A stretch of 64,000 bases of DNA from Polynucleobacter asymbioticus QLW-P1DMWA-1. Its GTDB lineage: Bacteria; Pseudomonadota; Gammaproteobacteria; Burkholderiales; Burkholderiaceae. This document shows positions 54,501 to 64,000 of this stretch, in pieces. Each line of letters opens with the position of its first letter. Positions within the stretch are counted from its first letter, which is position 1. The position numbers and the translations under genes were made by a program. Below the pieces are notes generated by a model that saw only the letters and a program-made list of their open reading frames with translations, had not been told where the DNA came from and made no database searches. Where the stretch lies: positions 1-64,000 of the forward strand of contig NC_009379.1 in the NCBI RefSeq assembly GCF_000016345.1, in the 5' to 3' direction.

Positions 54501-55835
54501 AAGAACGCAAAAGGTGAGCAGATCGTGATTTCACGTTCTGGTGAAGCTTTGATCATTGACGATAACGGCCGTGAGCGTGAGCGTCATAAAGTGCCTTACG
54601 GCGCAACTCTCTTGTTCAAAGAAGATGCTGCAGTCAAGGCAGGCGCAAGCTTGGCAACATGGGATCCGTTAACACGTCCAATCATTTCTGAGTACGCTGG
54701 TATTGCTCGCTTCGACAACGTTGAAGAAGGCGTTACTGTAGCCAAGCAGGTTGACGAAGTAACTGGTCTCTCCACCTTGGTGGTGATTGATGGTAAGCGT
54801 CGTAGTGCTGCTAGCAAAGGCGTTCGTCCAATGATCAACTTAGTTGATGACAAGGGCGGCGAAGTGATGATTGCGGGCACAGATCACCCGGTAAACATTG
54901 GCTTGCAAGTTGGCGCTTTGATCACTGTTAAAGATGGTCAAAAAGTTGAAGTTGGTGAAGTATTAGCGCGTATTCCAATCGAATCACAGAAGACTCGCGA
55001 TATTACCGGTGGTTTGCCACGCGTTGCAGAATTGTTCGAAGCACGTTCACCAAAAGATGCTGCTGTATTGGCGAAAGTTACCGGTACAGTTTCCTTCGGC
55101 AAAGAAACCAAAGGTAAGCAGCGCTTGGTTATTACCGATATGGACGGCGAAGCCAATGAATTCTTGATTCCTAAAGAGAAGCAAGTTCTCGTTCATGACG
55201 GTCAAGTTGTGAACAAGGGCGAGATGATTGTGGAAGGTCCTGCTGATCCACACGATATCTTGACACTCAGGGGTATTGAAGAGTTAGCTATCTACATCGT
55301 TGACGAAGTTCAAGACGTTTACCGTTTGCAAGGCGTGAAGATTAACGACAAGCACATCGAAGTTATCGTGCGTCAAATGTTGCGTCGTGTGCAAATCACT
55401 GATGGTGGCGATACTGCCTACATCACTGGTGAGCAAGTTGAGCGTTCAAAACTGTATGACGCTAACGATTTGGTCATTGCTGCAGGTAAGCGCCCAGCTC
55501 AGTTTGAGAACGTTTTATTGGGCATTACCAAGGCATCTTTGTCGACCGACAGCTTCATTTCAGCGGCTTCTTTCCAAGAAACCACCCGTGTATTGACCGA
55601 AGCCGCAATTATGGGCAAGACCGATACACTCCGTGGCCTCAAGGAAAACGTCATTATTGGTCGTCTGATCCCTGCGGGTACTGGCTTGTCTTACCGCCGT
55701 GCACGCAAGGTCAGAGAGCAATTCGAGCGTGACCGCGCTCAGATGATTGCTGCCGAAGAGGAGGCAATTGCTAATACGCCTGTAGAAATAGAGGCTGAAG
55801 TCATTGCTCCTGCTGGGGAGGCTGATCCAAGCTAA
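51573..55835 (+). CDS. rpoC: DNA-directed RNA polymerase beta' subunit
   Basis: 1420-residue largest subunit of RNA polymerase from the ATG at 51573 ([16 protein letters not shown]). The N-terminal zinc site is [21 protein letters not shown] (about 69-89), the catalytic magnesium motif is [12 protein letters not shown] (about 463-474), and the second zinc site includes [16 protein letters not shown] (about 897-912). The trigger-loop region [15 protein letters not shown] is present. The C-terminus ends in an acidic, Glu/Ala-rich tail. An intrinsic terminator follows 10 bases after the stop. Confidence 0.99.
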   Translation: MKALLDLFKQTQGDEQFDVIKIGLASPEKIRSWSFGEVRKPETINYRTFKPERDGLFCAKIFGPTKDYECLCGKYKRLKFRGVICEKCGVEVTLAKVRRERMGHIELAAPVAHIWFLKSLPSRLGMVLDMTLRDIERVLYFEAYVVVDPGMTPEGAMKRGQIMSEDEYIAKTEEYGDGAFTAIMGAEGIRDLLRGIDIDREVETIRADLKATGSDAKIKKYAKRLKVLEAFQTSGIKPDWMIMEVLPVLPPELRPLVPLDGGRFATSDLNDLYRRVINRNNRLKRLLELRAPEIIVRNEKRMLQEAVDSLLDNGRRGKAMTGANKRPLKSLAEMIKGKSGRFRQNLLGKRVDYSGRSVIVVGPTLKLHQCGLPKLMALELFKPFIFNKLETLGIATTIKAAKKEVESQTPIVWDILEEVIREHPIMLNRAPTLHRLGIQAFEPMLIEGKAIQLHPLVCAAFNADFDGDQMAVHVPLSLEAQMEARTLMLASNNVLFPANGEPSIVPSQDVVLGLYYATRDKINGKGEGMVFANIAEVIRAHEAGQVELASRVAVRITEFEIVDKKAEGDARFAEKTKIYQTSVGRAILSEILPKGMTFEEINKPLKKKEISRLINTSFRKCGLRETVIFADRLLQSGFRLATNAGISVAIDDMLIPTSKERIITEATNKVKEYDKQFMSGLVTNQERYNNVVDIWGAAGDQVGKAMMDELSHVDVLDRNSKTVRQESFNSIYMMADSGARGSAAQIRQLAGMRGLMAKPDGSIIETPITANFREGLNVLQYFISTHGARKGLADTALKTANSGYLTRRLCDVTQDLVVIEDDCGATSGVTMKALVEGGEIIEALRDRILGRVCIGDIVHPDTQEVIVANDTLLDEDHVDQIVALGIDEVKVRTVLSCLTRFGLCAKCYGRDLGRGGLVNVGEAVGVIAAQSIGEPGTQLTMRTFHIGGAASRALVASNIEAKSNGALKFSGTMRIVKNAKGEQIVISRSGEALIIDDNGRERERHKVPYGATLLFKEDAAVKAGASLATWDPLTRPIISEYAGIARFDNVEEGVTVAKQVDEVTGLSTLVVIDGKRRSAASKGVRPMINLVDDKGGEVMIAGTDHPVNIGLQVGALITVKDGQKVEVGEVLARIPIESQKTRDITGGLPRVAELFEARSPKDAAVLAKVTGTVSFGKETKGKQRLVITDMDGEANEFLIPKEKQVLVHDGQVVNKGEMIVEGPADPHDILTLRGIEELAIYIVDEVQDVYRLQGVKINDKHIEVIVRQMLRRVQITDGGDTAYITGEQVERSKLYDANDLVIAAGKRPAQFENVLLGITKASLSTDSFISAASFQETTRVLTEAAIMGKTDTLRGLKENVIIGRLIPAGTGLSYRRARKVREQFERDRAQMIAAEEEAIANTPVEIEAEVIAPAGEADPS

Positions 55836-55845
55836 TTTGGTAATT

Positions 55846-55869
55846 CTGGCCAGAATTGGCCAGTTTTTT
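55846..55869 (+). terminator. Intrinsic terminator after rpoC
   Basis: Stem CTGGCCA (55846-55852) and TGGCCAG (55857-55863) with a GAAT loop and six T residues at 55864-55869. It separates the rpoBC transcript from the str operon promoter just downstream. Confidence 0.88.
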
Positions 55870-55879
55870 CCCCATTTGG

Positions 55880-55908
55880 TTGACGGAAAAGGCTGGCCAA
55901 GCTAGAAT
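55880..55908 (+). promoter_or_regulatory. str operon (rpsL) promoter
   Basis: TTGACG at 55880-55885 and TAGAAT at 55903-55908 are separated by exactly 17 bases, a strong sigma-70 promoter about 105 bases upstream of rpsL, directly after the rpoC terminator. Confidence 0.75.
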
Positions 55909-56012
55909 GCTGAGTTCTACTGATTCAGAAGAGGGTCTTTTTGACCTAGAAATTCTCTAAGTCATTGATTTTCTTAAAGAAAGCAACAAAGAAGTACTAA
56001 CCGAGCTATTTT

Positions 56013-56393
56013 ATGCCAACAATTAATCAATTAATACGCAAGCCAAGATCCAGGCTTATCGTTAAAAGCAAGAGCCCTGCACTGGAAAACAGTCCGCAGC
56101 GCCGTGGTGTATGTACACGTGTGTACACAACCACTCCTAAAAAGCCTAACTCTGCGCTGCGTAAAGTAGCCAAAGTACGCTTAACCAATGGTTTTGAAGT
56201 GATTTCATACATTGGTGGTGAAGGCCATAACCTCCAGGAACACTCAGTAGTGTTGATCCGTGGTGGTCGTGTAAAGGATTTGCCAGGTGTTCGTTATCAC
56301 ATCGTTCGTGGCTCACTTGACTTGCAAGGTGTTAAAGACCGTAAGCAATCACGTTCCAAGTACGGTGCTAAGCGCGCTAAGAAAGCTGCTTAA
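56013..56393 (+). CDS. rpsL: 30S ribosomal protein S12
   Basis: 126-residue decoding-centre protein. The [21 protein letters not shown] segment (about 40-60) carries Lys43 and the [14 protein letters not shown] segment has Lys88, both the streptomycin-sensitive residues. Starts with [12 protein letters not shown] as usual. First gene of the str operon after its own promoter. Confidence 0.99.
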   Translation: MPTINQLIRKPRSRLIVKSKSPALENSPQRRGVCTRVYTTTPKKPNSALRKVAKVRLTNGFEVISYIGGEGHNLQEHSVVLIRGGRVKDLPGVRYHIVRGSLDLQGVKDRKQSRSKYGAKRAKKAA

Positions 56394-56542
56394 TAGCAAC
56401 TAAAGTATTTGCAGTAAGTCTTCGTTTGTCAGACTTAAAAGACAAGTAAGTGGCCGTTCCGTCTGGAAATTTTTCTGGATAGTAGGACGGCCGGAGCGGG
56501 TGATCCATGTGGGACACCCCTAACTGAACTGAAGGAGTAGTT
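56394..56542 (+). promoter_or_regulatory. rpsL-rpsG intercistronic region, candidate S7 regulatory site
   Basis: Two hairpins are visible: AAGTCT (56416-56421) with AGACTT (56431-56436), and GGCCGTTCC (56452-56460) with GGACGGCC (56485-56492, one bulged base). In E. coli the rpsL-rpsG gap is the S7 repressor site of the str operon; here only position and structure support that. Confidence 0.4.
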
Positions 56543-57013
56543 ATGCCACGTCGTCGTGAAGTTCCCAAACGGGAAATTTTGCCGGATCCAAAATTCGGTA
56601 ATGTAGAAGTAGCTAAATTCATGAACGTCCTCATGTTGGACGGTAAGAAATCGGTTGCAGAGCGTATCGTTTACGGTGCCTTTGATCACATCGAGAAAAA
56701 AGCAAACAAAGAACCACTCGAAATTTTCTCAACAGCTATGGGCAACGTTAAGCCAATGGTTGAGGTGAAGAGCCGTCGTGTTGGTGGTGCAAACTACCAG
56801 GTTCCTGTTGAAGTTCGCCCATCACGCCGCTCTGCTTTGGCAATGCGCTGGGTGCGCGAAGCCGCTAAAAAGCGCGGTGAAAAATCGATGGCCCAACGTT
56901 TGGCCAACGAATTATTAGAAGCTGCAGAAGGTCGCGGCGGAGCAATGAAGAAGCGTGAAGAAGTTCACCGTATGGCAGAAGCTAACAAAGCTTTCTCACA
57001 TTTCCGCTTCTAA
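56543..57013 (+). CDS. rpsG: 30S ribosomal protein S7
   Basis: 156-residue head protein that nucleates 30S assembly and often represses its own operon. Starts [19 protein letters not shown], with the middle [24 protein letters not shown] (about 73-96; key [12 protein letters not shown]) and the C-terminal [12 protein letters not shown] precedes the ATG. Length matches the short (156) form. Confidence 0.99.
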   Translation: MPRRREVPKREILPDPKFGNVEVAKFMNVLMLDGKKSVAERIVYGAFDHIEKKANKEPLEIFSTAMGNVKPMVEVKSRRVGGANYQVPVEVRPSRRSALAMRWVREAAKKRGEKSMAQRLANELLEAAEGRGGAMKKREEVHRMAEANKAFSHFRF

Positions 57014-57040
57014 TCGCACAGCAAAGAAAAGGTACCAACA

Positions 57041-59143
57041 GTGGCACGTAAAACCCCTATCGACAAATACCGCAATATCGGTATCTCTGCTCACATTGAT
57101 GCAGGTAAGACAACAACAACAGAACGCGTTTTGTTCTACACCGGTGTTAATCACAAAATCGGTGAAGTGCATGATGGTGCTGCAACTATGGACTGGATGG
57201 AGCAAGAGCAAGAGCGTGGTATCACCATTACTTCTGCTGCTACTACAACGTTCTGGAAGGGCATGGCTGGTAATTTCCCAGAGCATCGCATCAATATTAT
57301 TGATACCCCAGGACACGTAGACTTTACGATTGAAGTTGAGCGTTCAATGCGTGTTTTAGATGGCGCTTGCATGGTTTACTGTGCAGTAGGTGGCGTACAG
57401 CCGCAATCTGAAACAGTTTGGCGTCAGGCGAACAAGTATCAAGTGCCACGTTTAGCATTTGTAAACAAGATGGACCGTACAGGCGCTAACTTCTTCAAGG
57501 TCTATGACCAGATGAAGTTGCGCTTGAAGGCAAACCCTATCTTGATCCAAATCCCTATCGGCGCAGAAGAAAATTTCAAAGGCGTTGTCGACTTGGTCAA
57601 AATGAAGGCCATCTATTGGGATGAGGCTTCACAAGGTACAAAATTTAGCTACGAAGAAATTCCTGCTGAATTAAAAGCATCTGCAGAAGAGTGGCGCGAG
57701 AAGATGGTTGAAGCTGCCGCTGAAAGCTCTGAAGAGTTGATGGAGAAGTATCTCGGTGGCGAAGAGTTAACCGAAGAAGAAATCAAAGCAGCATTGCGTC
57801 AACGCACGATTGCCAATGAAATCATTCCAATGATGTGTGGAACTGCTTTCAAAAACAAAGGCGTTCAGGCGATGCTGGATGCAGTTGTTGAATTATTGCC
57901 ATCCCCATTAGACGTTCCACCAGTTCCTTGTGAATTGGAAGACGGAACACCAACAACACGTAAAGCTGATGATGCAGAGAAATTCTCAGCGTTAGCATTT
58001 AAGATCATGACTGACCCATTCGTTGGTCAGCTCATCTTCTTCCGTGTTTACTCAGGTGTAATGAAATCTGGCGACACGATCTACAACCCAATCAAGGGCA
58101 AGAAAGAACGTGTTGGTCGTTTGTTGCAAATGCACGCAAACCAACGTGAAGAAATTAAAGAAGTTTACGCAGGCGATATCGCTGCAGCTGTTGGTCTAAA
58201 AGACGCAACTACTGGTGAAACATTATGTGATCCAGATAGCATCGTGATTTTGGAGCGCATGGTATTCCCAGAGCCTGTTATTTCACAAGCAGTTGAGCCA
58301 AAGACTAAACCTGACCAAGAAAAAATGGGTCTTGCTTTGAATCGTCTGGCACAAGAAGATCCTTCATTCCGCGTTAAGACAGATGAAGAGTCTGGACAAA
58401 CGATTATTTCTGGAATGGGCGAGCTCCATTTGGAAATCTTAGTTGACCGTATGCGTCGTGAGTTTGGTGTTGAAGCTACTGTTGGTAAGCCACAAGTCGC
58501 CTATCGCGAAACTATTCGCAAGGTTTGCGAAGAAATCGAAGGTAAATTTGTTAAGCAGTCTGGTGGTCGCGGTCAATACGGTCACGTTGTATTGAAGCTT
58601 GAGCCACAAGAGCCAGGAAAAGGCTTTGAATTCATTGACGCTATTAAGGGCGGTGTAGTTCCTCGCGAATACATCCCTGCTGTAGAAAAAGGCATTCGCG
58701 AAACATTGAACTCCGGTATTTTGGCTGGTTATCCAGTTGTAGATATCAAGGCAACATTATTCTTCGGTTCATACCATGACGTTGACTCCAATGAAAACGC
58801 ATTTAAGATGGCGGGCTCGATGGCATTCAAAGATGGTATGCGCAAAGCATCCCCAGTGTTGCTTGAGCCAATGATGGCTGTTGAAGTTGAAACACCAGAA
58901 GATTTCATGGGTAACGTAATGGGTGACCTCTCATCACGTCGCGGTATTTTGCAAGGTATGGATGACATTCCAGGCGGCGGCAAGATTGTTCGTGCTGAAG
59001 TGCCATTGGCAGAGATGTTTGGTTACTCAACTGGCTTGCGCTCGTTGACCCAAGGTCGCGCTACCTACACCATGGAATTTAAGCATTATTCCGAAGCACC
59101 TAAGAACGTTGCAGAAGCAGTTATGGCTGCTAAAGCGAAGTAA
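57041..59143 (+). CDS. fusA: Elongation factor G
   Basis: Translocation GTPase of 700 residues. G1 [13 protein letters not shown] (about 17-29), G3 DTPGHVDF (about 88-95) and G4 NKMDRTGA (about 142-149) are intact, followed by domains II-V with [19 protein letters not shown] and the C-terminal [16 protein letters not shown]. The start is GTG at 57041. Third gene of the str operon; tuf copy 2 follows after 50 bases. Confidence 0.99.
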
Positions 59144-59193
59144 TTTATCCACATTAATTTTGAATATTGACTAGCTAAAGAAGGCAGACAAAA

Positions 59194-60384
59194 ATGGCAA
59201 AAGAAAAGTTCGAGCGGACAAAACCGCACGTAAACGTAGGCACCATCGGTCACGTTGACCACGGTAAAACCACATTGACAGCAGCAATTGCAACCGTGCT
59301 TTCTAAAGCATTCGGTGGCGAAGCAAAAGCATACGATCAGATCGATGCTGCTCCTGAAGAAAAAGCACGCGGTATTACGATTAATACAGCGCACGTTGAG
59401 TACGAGACTGCAAACCGTCACTACGCTCACGTGGATTGCCCAGGACATGCTGACTACGTGAAGAACATGATTACTGGCGCTGCCCAAATGGACGGCGCTA
59501 TTTTGGTTTGTTCTGCTGCTGACGGCCCAATGCCACAAACTCGTGAGCACATCCTCTTGGCACGCCAAGTTGGTGTTCCTTACATCGTTGTGTTCCTGAA
59601 CAAGTGCGACATGGTTGATGACGCTGAATTGTTAGAACTCGTTGAAATGGAAGTTCGTGAGCTTCTATCTAAATACGACTTCCCAGGTGACGACACACCA
59701 ATCATCCAAGGTTCTGCTAAGTTAGCCCTTGAAGGCGACGAAGGCCCAATGGGTAAAGAAGCCATCATGAAATTGGCTGAAGCATTAGATACATACATCC
59801 CAACTCCAGAGCGTGCTATTGATGGTGCGTTCTTGATGCCAGTAGAAGACGTGTTCTCTATCTCCGGTCGCGGTACTGTGGTGACTGGTCGTATCGAGCG
59901 CGGTATCGTTAAAGTTGGCGAAGAGATTGAAATCATTGGTATTAAGCCAACTCTCAAAACGACTTGTACTGGTGTTGAAATGTTCCGCAAATTGCTCGAC
60001 CAAGGTCAAGCAGGCGATAACGTTGGTATCTTGTTACGCGGTACAAAACGTGAAGAAGTTGAGCGCGGCCAAGTATTGGCTAAGCCAGGTTCAATCACTC
60101 CACATACTCACTTTACAGCCGAGGTGTATATCTTGGGTAAAGACGAAGGTGGCCGTCATACTCCATTCTTTAACAACTATCGTCCACAGTTTTACTTCCG
60201 TACTACGGACGTAACTGGTTCAATCGAGTTGCCAAAAGACAAAGAAATGGTGATGCCTGGTGATAACGTAACCATTACCGTAAAACTCATCGCTCCTATC
60301 GCGATGGAAGAAGGTTTACGTTTTGCGATCCGCGAAGGTGGCCGTACTGTTGGCGCCGGCGTGGTTGCAAAGATTTTGGCTTAA
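59194..60384 (+). CDS. tuf: Elongation factor Tu (copy 2)
   Basis: Second 396-residue EF-Tu gene, in the classical tufA place after fusA. All G motifs are intact. The coding sequence appears base-for-base identical to copy 1 about 16.8 kb upstream, including synonymous positions, while the sequence before the ATG and after the TAA differs. That pattern indicates ongoing gene conversion between the copies. rpsJ of the S10 cluster follows. Confidence 0.99.
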   Translation: MAKEKFERTKPHVNVGTIGHVDHGKTTLTAAIATVLSKAFGGEAKAYDQIDAAPEEKARGITINTAHVEYETANRHYAHVDCPGHADYVKNMITGAAQMDGAILVCSAADGPMPQTREHILLARQVGVPYIVVFLNKCDMVDDAELLELVEMEVRELLSKYDFPGDDTPIIQGSAKLALEGDEGPMGKEAIMKLAEALDTYIPTPERAIDGAFLMPVEDVFSISGRGTVVTGRIERGIVKVGEEIEIIGIKPTLKTTCTGVEMFRKLLDQGQAGDNVGILLRGTKREEVERGQVLAKPGSITPHTHFTAEVYILGKDEGGRHTPFFNNYRPQFYFRTTDVTGSIELPKDKEMVMPGDNVTITVKLIAPIAMEEGLRFAIREGGRTVGAGVVAKILA

Positions 60385-60437
60385 GTTATATATAGATTCA
60401 GGCAGTAGAAGTAAATAATATTTAGCGGTTTGCTAAC

Positions 60438-60466
60438 CGGTGACATCAGTGCTGCTGATGTCACCG
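60438..60466 (+). other. Strong hairpin between tuf copy 2 and rpsJ
   Basis: Perfect 12-base stem CGGTGACATCAG (60438-60449) and CTGATGTCACCG (60455-60466) with loop TGCTG. It is not followed by a T-tract, so it may be a processing or stability element, or a weak pause, rather than an intrinsic terminator. Confidence 0.6.
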
Positions 60467-60517
60467 AGCTCTTTAGATGTATAACGTGGCAGCACCACAA
60501 CGCTCTTTGGAATTAAT

Positions 60518-60829
60518 ATGCAAAACCAAAAAATTCGTATTCGCCTTAAAGCATTTGATTACCGTTTAATCGACCAGTCTGCAGCTGAAATCGTTGATAC
60601 AGCTAAGCGCACTGGTGCAGTTGTTAAGGGTCCAGTACCTTTGCCAACACGTATTGAGCGCTTTGATATCTTGCGTTCACCACACGTAAACAAGACATCT
60701 CGTGATCAGTTAGAGATCCGTACCCATCTCCGTTTGATGGATATCGTTGATCCTACAGAGAAAACTGTAGATGCTTTGATGAAATTAGACCTTCCAGCAG
60801 GCGTGGATGTCGAAATTAAGTTGCAGTAA
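60518..60829 (+). CDS. rpsJ: 30S ribosomal protein S10 (NusE)
   Basis: 103-residue protein of the 30S head that also acts with NusB at boxA in rRNA antitermination. Starts [21 protein letters not shown], with the conserved [23 protein letters not shown] (about 35-57; key GP-PLPT). It opens the S10 gene group, but a promoter and leader separate it from rplC. Confidence 0.99.
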   Translation: MQNQKIRIRLKAFDYRLIDQSAAEIVDTAKRTGAVVKGPVPLPTRIERFDILRSPHVNKTSRDQLEIRTHLRLMDIVDPTEKTVDALMKLDLPAGVDVEIKLQ

Positions 60830-60852
60830 TTAGTTTTTTCCGGTCTTTTTGC

Positions 60853-60881
60853 TTGTCAAGATCGGTATTTCGGGATAGAAT
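60853..60881 (+). promoter_or_regulatory. Candidate internal promoter of the S10 cluster, upstream of rplC
   Basis: TTGTCA at 60853-60858 and TAGAAT at 60876-60881 are 17 bases apart, a good sigma-70 promoter between rpsJ and rplC. It precedes a 145-base leader. Confidence 0.65.
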
Positions 60882-61025
60882 CTAAGGCTTCTCTCAATTA
60901 TTTGGGAGAAATCTTAGTTTTATCAGCATTAAAAACGTTGTAAGTTATTGATTTAGAAGTACTTTTACTTGTAAATCACTTAAATTAATTTTGCCGACCA
61001 ATCGAAGTCGGCGTGGAGCATGAAT
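60882..61025 (+). promoter_or_regulatory. rplC leader with two hairpins
   Basis: Leader between the candidate promoter and rplC. Hairpin A is about 60882-60917 (TAAG..TTCTCTC pairing GGGAGAA..CTTA around AATTATTT). Hairpin B is GCCGAC (60993-60998) with GTCGGC (61007-61012), ending just before the ribosome binding site GGAG (61015-61018). By analogy with the E. coli S10 leader it could be an L4 target, but it lies after rather than before rpsJ. Confidence 0.5.
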
Positions 61026-61682
61026 ATGAGCTTAGGCTTAATCGGCCGCAAGGTCGGCATGACCCGTCTATTTACGGACGAAGGGGATTCAATCCCTGTA
61101 ACCGTAATTGACGTGAGCGATAACAGAATCGCTCAAATCAAGACCCAGGCAACTGATGGCTATGATGCTATCCAGTTGGCACATGGCACACGTAGAGCTA
61201 CTCGCGTTACTAAGGCAATGGCTGGTCACTTCGCCAAAGCTGGTGTGATGGCTGGTAACGGTCTCAACGAATTCCAATTAGACGCAGCAAAAATCGCGGA
61301 AATGACACCAGGACAAGTTATTCCTGCTGATACTGCATTTACTGCTGGTCAAAAAGTGGACGTACAAGGCGTGTCTATCGGTAAGGGCTACGCAGGTACC
61401 ATCAAGCGTTATCACTTCGCTTCTGGTCGTGCATCCCACGGTAACTCACGTTCACATAACGTTCCAGGCTCTATCGGTATGGCGCAAGATCCAGGTCGTG
61501 TTTTCCCTGGTAAGCGTATGACCGGTCACTTGGGTGACGTTACACGTACAGTTCAAAATTTAGTCATCGCACGCATTGATGCAGAACGTAATCTCATCAT
61601 GGTTAAAGGCGCTATTCCAGGTGCCCCAGGCGGTAAAGTTATTGTTACTCCAGCGGTGAAGACACCGTTGAAGAAGAAATAA
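61026..61682 (+). CDS. rplC: 50S ribosomal protein L3
   Basis: 218-residue early-assembly protein. I use the second ATG at 61026 ([16 protein letters not shown]), seven bases after GGAG; the ATG six bases earlier is too close to the site. The [32 protein letters not shown] region (about 140-165; key SHGNS-SHN-PGS-G) is the methylation and rRNA-contact loop. rplD follows after 11 bases. Confidence 0.98.
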   Translation: MSLGLIGRKVGMTRLFTDEGDSIPVTVIDVSDNRIAQIKTQATDGYDAIQLAHGTRRATRVTKAMAGHFAKAGVMAGNGLNEFQLDAAKIAEMTPGQVIPADTAFTAGQKVDVQGVSIGKGYAGTIKRYHFASGRASHGNSRSHNVPGSIGMAQDPGRVFPGKRMTGHLGDVTRTVQNLVIARIDAERNLIMVKGAIPGAPGGKVIVTPAVKTPLKKK

Positions 61683-61693
61683 GGAGAGCGAAT

Positions 61694-62314
61694 ATGGAAC
61701 TTAAGCTTCTCCAGGACAACGGTACTTTGGGTGCGGGCGTACAAGCTTCACCAGAAGTATTCGAACGTGAATATAACGAAGCATTGGTACACCAAGTTGT
61801 AGTGGCCTACCAAGCAAATGCGCGTAGCGGTAACCGTGCGCAAAAAGACCGTGAGCAAGTTAAGCACACAACCAAAAAGCCTTGGCGTCAAAAGGGTACT
61901 GGTCGTGCACGTGCTGGTATGAGCTCTTCCCCGCTATGGCGTGGAGGTGGTCGTATATTCCCAAATTCTCCAGAAGAGAATTTCAGCCAAAAAGTAAACA
62001 AGAAAATGTATCGCGCTGGTATGAGATCAATTTTGTCTCAATTAGCTCGCGAAGGCCGTTTGAATGTTGTAGATCAATTTTCTCTTGACGCTCCAAAGAC
62101 TAAAGTTTTAGCTGACAAAGTTAAAGCAATGGGCTTAGATTCAGTCTTGATTATTGTTGATCAGGTTAGTGAGAACTTGTACTTGGCGTCACGCAACTTG
62201 CATAAGGTTGCTGTATGTGAGCCACAGCATGCCGATCCTTTAGCTTTGGTTCAATACAAAAAAGTATTGGTTAGCAAAGCAGCGATCGCAAAAATTGAGG
62301 AGTTGCTGAAATGA
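61694..62314 (+). CDS. rplD: 50S ribosomal protein L4
   Basis: 206-residue exit-tunnel protein and S10-operon repressor in E. coli. The extended tunnel loop [25 protein letters not shown] (about 57-81; key [10 protein letters not shown]) is intact, without macrolide-resistance-like deletions. Preceded by AAGGAGAG, and its stop overlaps the rplW start by 4 bases. Confidence 0.98.
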   Translation: MELKLLQDNGTLGAGVQASPEVFEREYNEALVHQVVVAYQANARSGNRAQKDREQVKHTTKKPWRQKGTGRARAGMSSSPLWRGGGRIFPNSPEENFSQKVNKKMYRAGMRSILSQLAREGRLNVVDQFSLDAPKTKVLADKVKAMGLDSVLIIVDQVSENLYLASRNLHKVAVCEPQHADPLALVQYKKVLVSKAAIAKIEELLK

Positions 62315-62625
62315 GCCAAGTCCGTAAAAACGATCACAGTTTAATGAAGGTTCTGCTTGGACCAGTTATCTCTGAAAAAGCCACTATGGTTGCAGAGAAA
62401 AACGAACAAGTAGTTTTCCAAGTAGCTCGCGATGCTAACAAGAGCGATGTGAAACAAGCAGTTGAATTGCTCTTCAAAGTGCAGGTTGACTCAGTTCAAA
62501 TCGTGAATCAAAAAGGTAAGCCTAAGCGCTATGGCCGTTTTGAAGGTCGTCGCGACCACACTAAGAAGGCCTATGTGAATTTGAAACCAGGTCAAGAAAT
62601 TAACTTTGAAGCGGAGGCGAATTAA
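62311..62625 (+). CDS. rplW: 50S ribosomal protein L23
   Basis: 104-residue protein at the tunnel exit that docks trigger factor and SRP. Typical [17 protein letters not shown] near the N-terminus and [30 protein letters not shown] (about 68-97). The ATG overlaps the rplD stop (ATGA), showing coupling. Confidence 0.98.
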   Translation: MSQVRKNDHSLMKVLLGPVISEKATMVAEKNEQVVFQVARDANKSDVKQAVELLFKVQVDSVQIVNQKGKPKRYGRFEGRRDHTKKAYVNLKPGQEINFEAEAN

Positions 62626-62627
62626 TC

Positions 62628-63458
62628 ATGCCTTTGATGAAGACAAAACCGACCTCACCAGGTCGTCGTTCAATGGTGAAGGTGGTCAATCCTGACCTCC
62701 ATAAAGGTAAACCTTTTGCACCATTGCTAGAGCCACAGTTCCAAAAAGCGGGCCGTAATAATAACGGTCACATCACTACCCGTCATAAAGGTGGTGGTCA
62801 TAAGCATCACTATCGTGTTGTTGACTTCAAACGCAACGACAAAGATGGTATTCCAGCAAAAGTTGAACGCTTGGAATACGATCCAAACCGCAGCGCAAAC
62901 ATTGCGTTGATCGTGTTTGCTGATGGTGAGCGTCGTTATATTCCTGCTGCTAAAGGTATGACTGTTGGCCAATCTTTAATGAGCGGTTCAGAAGCGCCAA
63001 TCAAATCTGGAAACAATTTGCCAATTCGCAATATTCCAGTTGGTAGCACAATTCACTGCGTAGAAATCATGCCGGGTAAGGGTGCTCAAGTAGCCCGTTC
63101 TGCTGGTGGTTCAGCAGTATTGTTAGCGCGTGAAGGTGTATACGCTCAGGTTCGTTTGCGTTCCGGTGAAGTTCGCCGTGTTCTGATTGAGTGCCGCGCC
63201 ACCATTGGTGAAGTTGGTAACGAAGAGCATAGCCTGAGAGTTATCGGTAAAGCAGGTGCAAATCGCTGGCGTGGTATTCGCCCAACCGTTCGCGGTGTGG
63301 CAATGAACCCAGTAGATCACCCACACGGTGGTGGTGAAGGTAAAACTGGCGAAGGCCGTGTACCTGTATCTCCATGGGGCACTCCAACTAAAGGTTATCG
63401 CACACGTCGCAATAAGCGTACAACTTCGATGATCGTTCAACGTCGTCAAAAACGTTAA
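62628..63458 (+). CDS. rplB: 50S ribosomal protein L2
   Basis: 276-residue core protein needed for peptidyl transfer and subunit joining. Diagnostic [28 protein letters not shown] (about 42-69) and [19 protein letters not shown] (about 226-244), with the essential His in HPHGGG. Starts two bases after rplW. Confidence 0.99.
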   Translation: MPLMKTKPTSPGRRSMVKVVNPDLHKGKPFAPLLEPQFQKAGRNNNGHITTRHKGGGHKHHYRVVDFKRNDKDGIPAKVERLEYDPNRSANIALIVFADGERRYIPAAKGMTVGQSLMSGSEAPIKSGNNLPIRNIPVGSTIHCVEIMPGKGAQVARSAGGSAVLLAREGVYAQVRLRSGEVRRVLIECRATIGEVGNEEHSLRVIGKAGANRWRGIRPTVRGVAMNPVDHPHGGGEGKTGEGRVPVSPWGTPTKGYRTRRNKRTTSMIVQRRQKR

Positions 63459-63477
63459 GCGATAAGGATAAATAGAT

Positions 63478-63756
63478 ATGACACGTTCAGCTAAAAAAGG
63501 CCCATTTTGCGACGCCAGCTTAGTAAAAAAAGTTGAAGTTGCACAAGCCAACAAAGACAAAAAGCCGATCAAAACTTGGTCACGCCGTTCAACAATTCTT
63601 CCAGACTTTATTGGTCTGACAATTGCTGTGCATAACGGTCGTCAACACGTTCCGGTTTATGTATCAGAAAACATGGTGGGTCATAAGTTAGGCGAATTTG
63701 CCTTGACCCGTACTTTCAAAGGTCACGCTGCTGACAAGAAAGTAACGAAGAAGTAA
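63478..63756 (+). CDS. rpsS: 30S ribosomal protein S19
   Basis: 92-residue head protein. Starts [20 protein letters not shown], and has [21 protein letters not shown] (about 34-54) and the C-terminal [23 protein letters not shown], all canonical. ATAAGGATAA provides the ribosome binding site. Confidence 0.99.
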   Translation: MTRSAKKGPFCDASLVKKVEVAQANKDKKPIKTWSRRSTILPDFIGLTIAVHNGRQHVPVYVSENMVGHKLGEFALTRTFKGHAADKKVTKK

Positions 63757-63766
63757 GGGGATGATG

Positions 63767-64000
63767 ATGGAAGTTAAAGCTATTCACAAGAGCGCCCGCA
63801 TTTCTGCGCAAAAGACACGTTTGGTCGCCGACCAGATCCGTGGTTTGCCAATTGCCCGCGCATTGAACATTTTGAATTTCAGCCCCAAAAAAGCTGCCTT
63901 CATTGTGAAGAAAGTAGTTGAGTCAGCAATGGCCAATGCTGAACACAATAAGGGTGCTGATATTGATGAGCTCAAGGTTTCAACAATTATTGTTGATAAA
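63767..64000 (+). CDS. rplV: 50S ribosomal protein L22 (partial, runs off the window)
   Basis: The first 78 codons are present. The protein begins [44 protein letters not shown], the usual L22 start (key A--R-S-QK-RLVAD-IRG). Three consecutive ATG codons (63761, 63764, 63767) are possible; the third is best spaced from GGGG at 63757-63760. The C-terminal beta hairpin lies beyond the window end. Confidence 0.95.
   Translation, partial: MEVKAIHKSARISAQKTRLVADQIRGLPIARALNILNFSPKKAAFIVKKVVESAMANAEHNKGADIDELKVSTIIVDK

Noticed and set aside
59086..59568. 160-codon minus-strand frame opposite tuf copy 2, also seen opposite copy 1
   Set aside because: The repetition only reflects the duplicated tuf sequence; no independent evidence of coding.
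42390..60384. Direct tuf repeats read as a composite mobile element
   Set aside because: No transposase, integrase or target duplication; duplicate tuf genes are normal in proteobacteria and the enclosed genes are in conserved order.

Overview
The window looks like the replication-origin region of a free-living betaproteobacterium of the Burkholderiaceae, most likely Polynucleobacter. The support is the gene order (dnaA-dnaN-gyrB, a Liv-type ABC transporter, mnmG-rsmG-parA-parB-atp operon, then rrn-tRNAs-tuf-secE-nusG-rpl-rpoBC-str-S10), the moderate base composition, a Burkholderiales-type DUF3717 gene and the protein sequences. The genus call is recognition from memory, not a database search.

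Layout. 1-5.35 kb: dnaA, a DnaA-box-rich intergenic region (probable oriC), dnaN and gyrB, with no recF between dnaN and gyrB. 5.35-6.1 kb: a SET-domain protein and a DUF3717 protein. 6.2-10.7 kb: a complete branched-chain-amino-acid-type ABC transporter (two ATPases, one periplasmic binding protein, two permeases). 10.7-13.7 kb, minus strand: an acyl-CoA dehydrogenase, an SDR and an APH-family kinase, a set resembling the Lva/ACAD10-11 pathway for 4-hydroxyacyl-CoA. 13.8-14.6 kb: a TauE/SafE permease. 14.6-19.0 kb: mnmG, rsmG, parA, parB with two exact 16-bp parS sites, one in the mnmG promoter region and one inside mnmG. 19.0-26.2 kb: the full F1Fo ATP synthase operon (atpIBEFHAGDC), then hemE and priA, the latter with DnaA boxes just upstream.

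29.7-36.35 kb is mixed housekeeping: gcvH, an MBL-fold hydrolase, a small Cys4 protein, a fatty acid desaturase, tRNA-Arg, two c-type cytochromes, rsmI, a DiaA/GmhA-type SIS protein, a BON lipoprotein and a GNAT. 36.36-42.0 kb is one complete rrn operon (16S, tRNA-Ile, tRNA-Ala, 23S, 5S) with a strong promoter and a terminator. 42.0-64.0 kb is the translation/transcription cluster: tRNA-Tyr, -Gly, -Thr, tuf copy 1, tRNA-Trp, secE, nusG, rplKAJL, rpoBC, rpsLG, fusA, tuf copy 2, rpsJ, rplCDWB, rpsS and the start of rplV, which runs off the window.

The genes serve chromosome replication and segregation, energy generation, uptake and oxidation of small organic acids, and gene expression. I see no mobile elements, CRISPR arrays, phage genes or defence systems. 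The best leads are regulatory (parS over the mnmG promoter, overlapping hairpins between rplL and rpoB, an internal promoter and leader before rplC, DnaA boxes before priA) and metabolic (the kinase/SDR/ACAD cassette).
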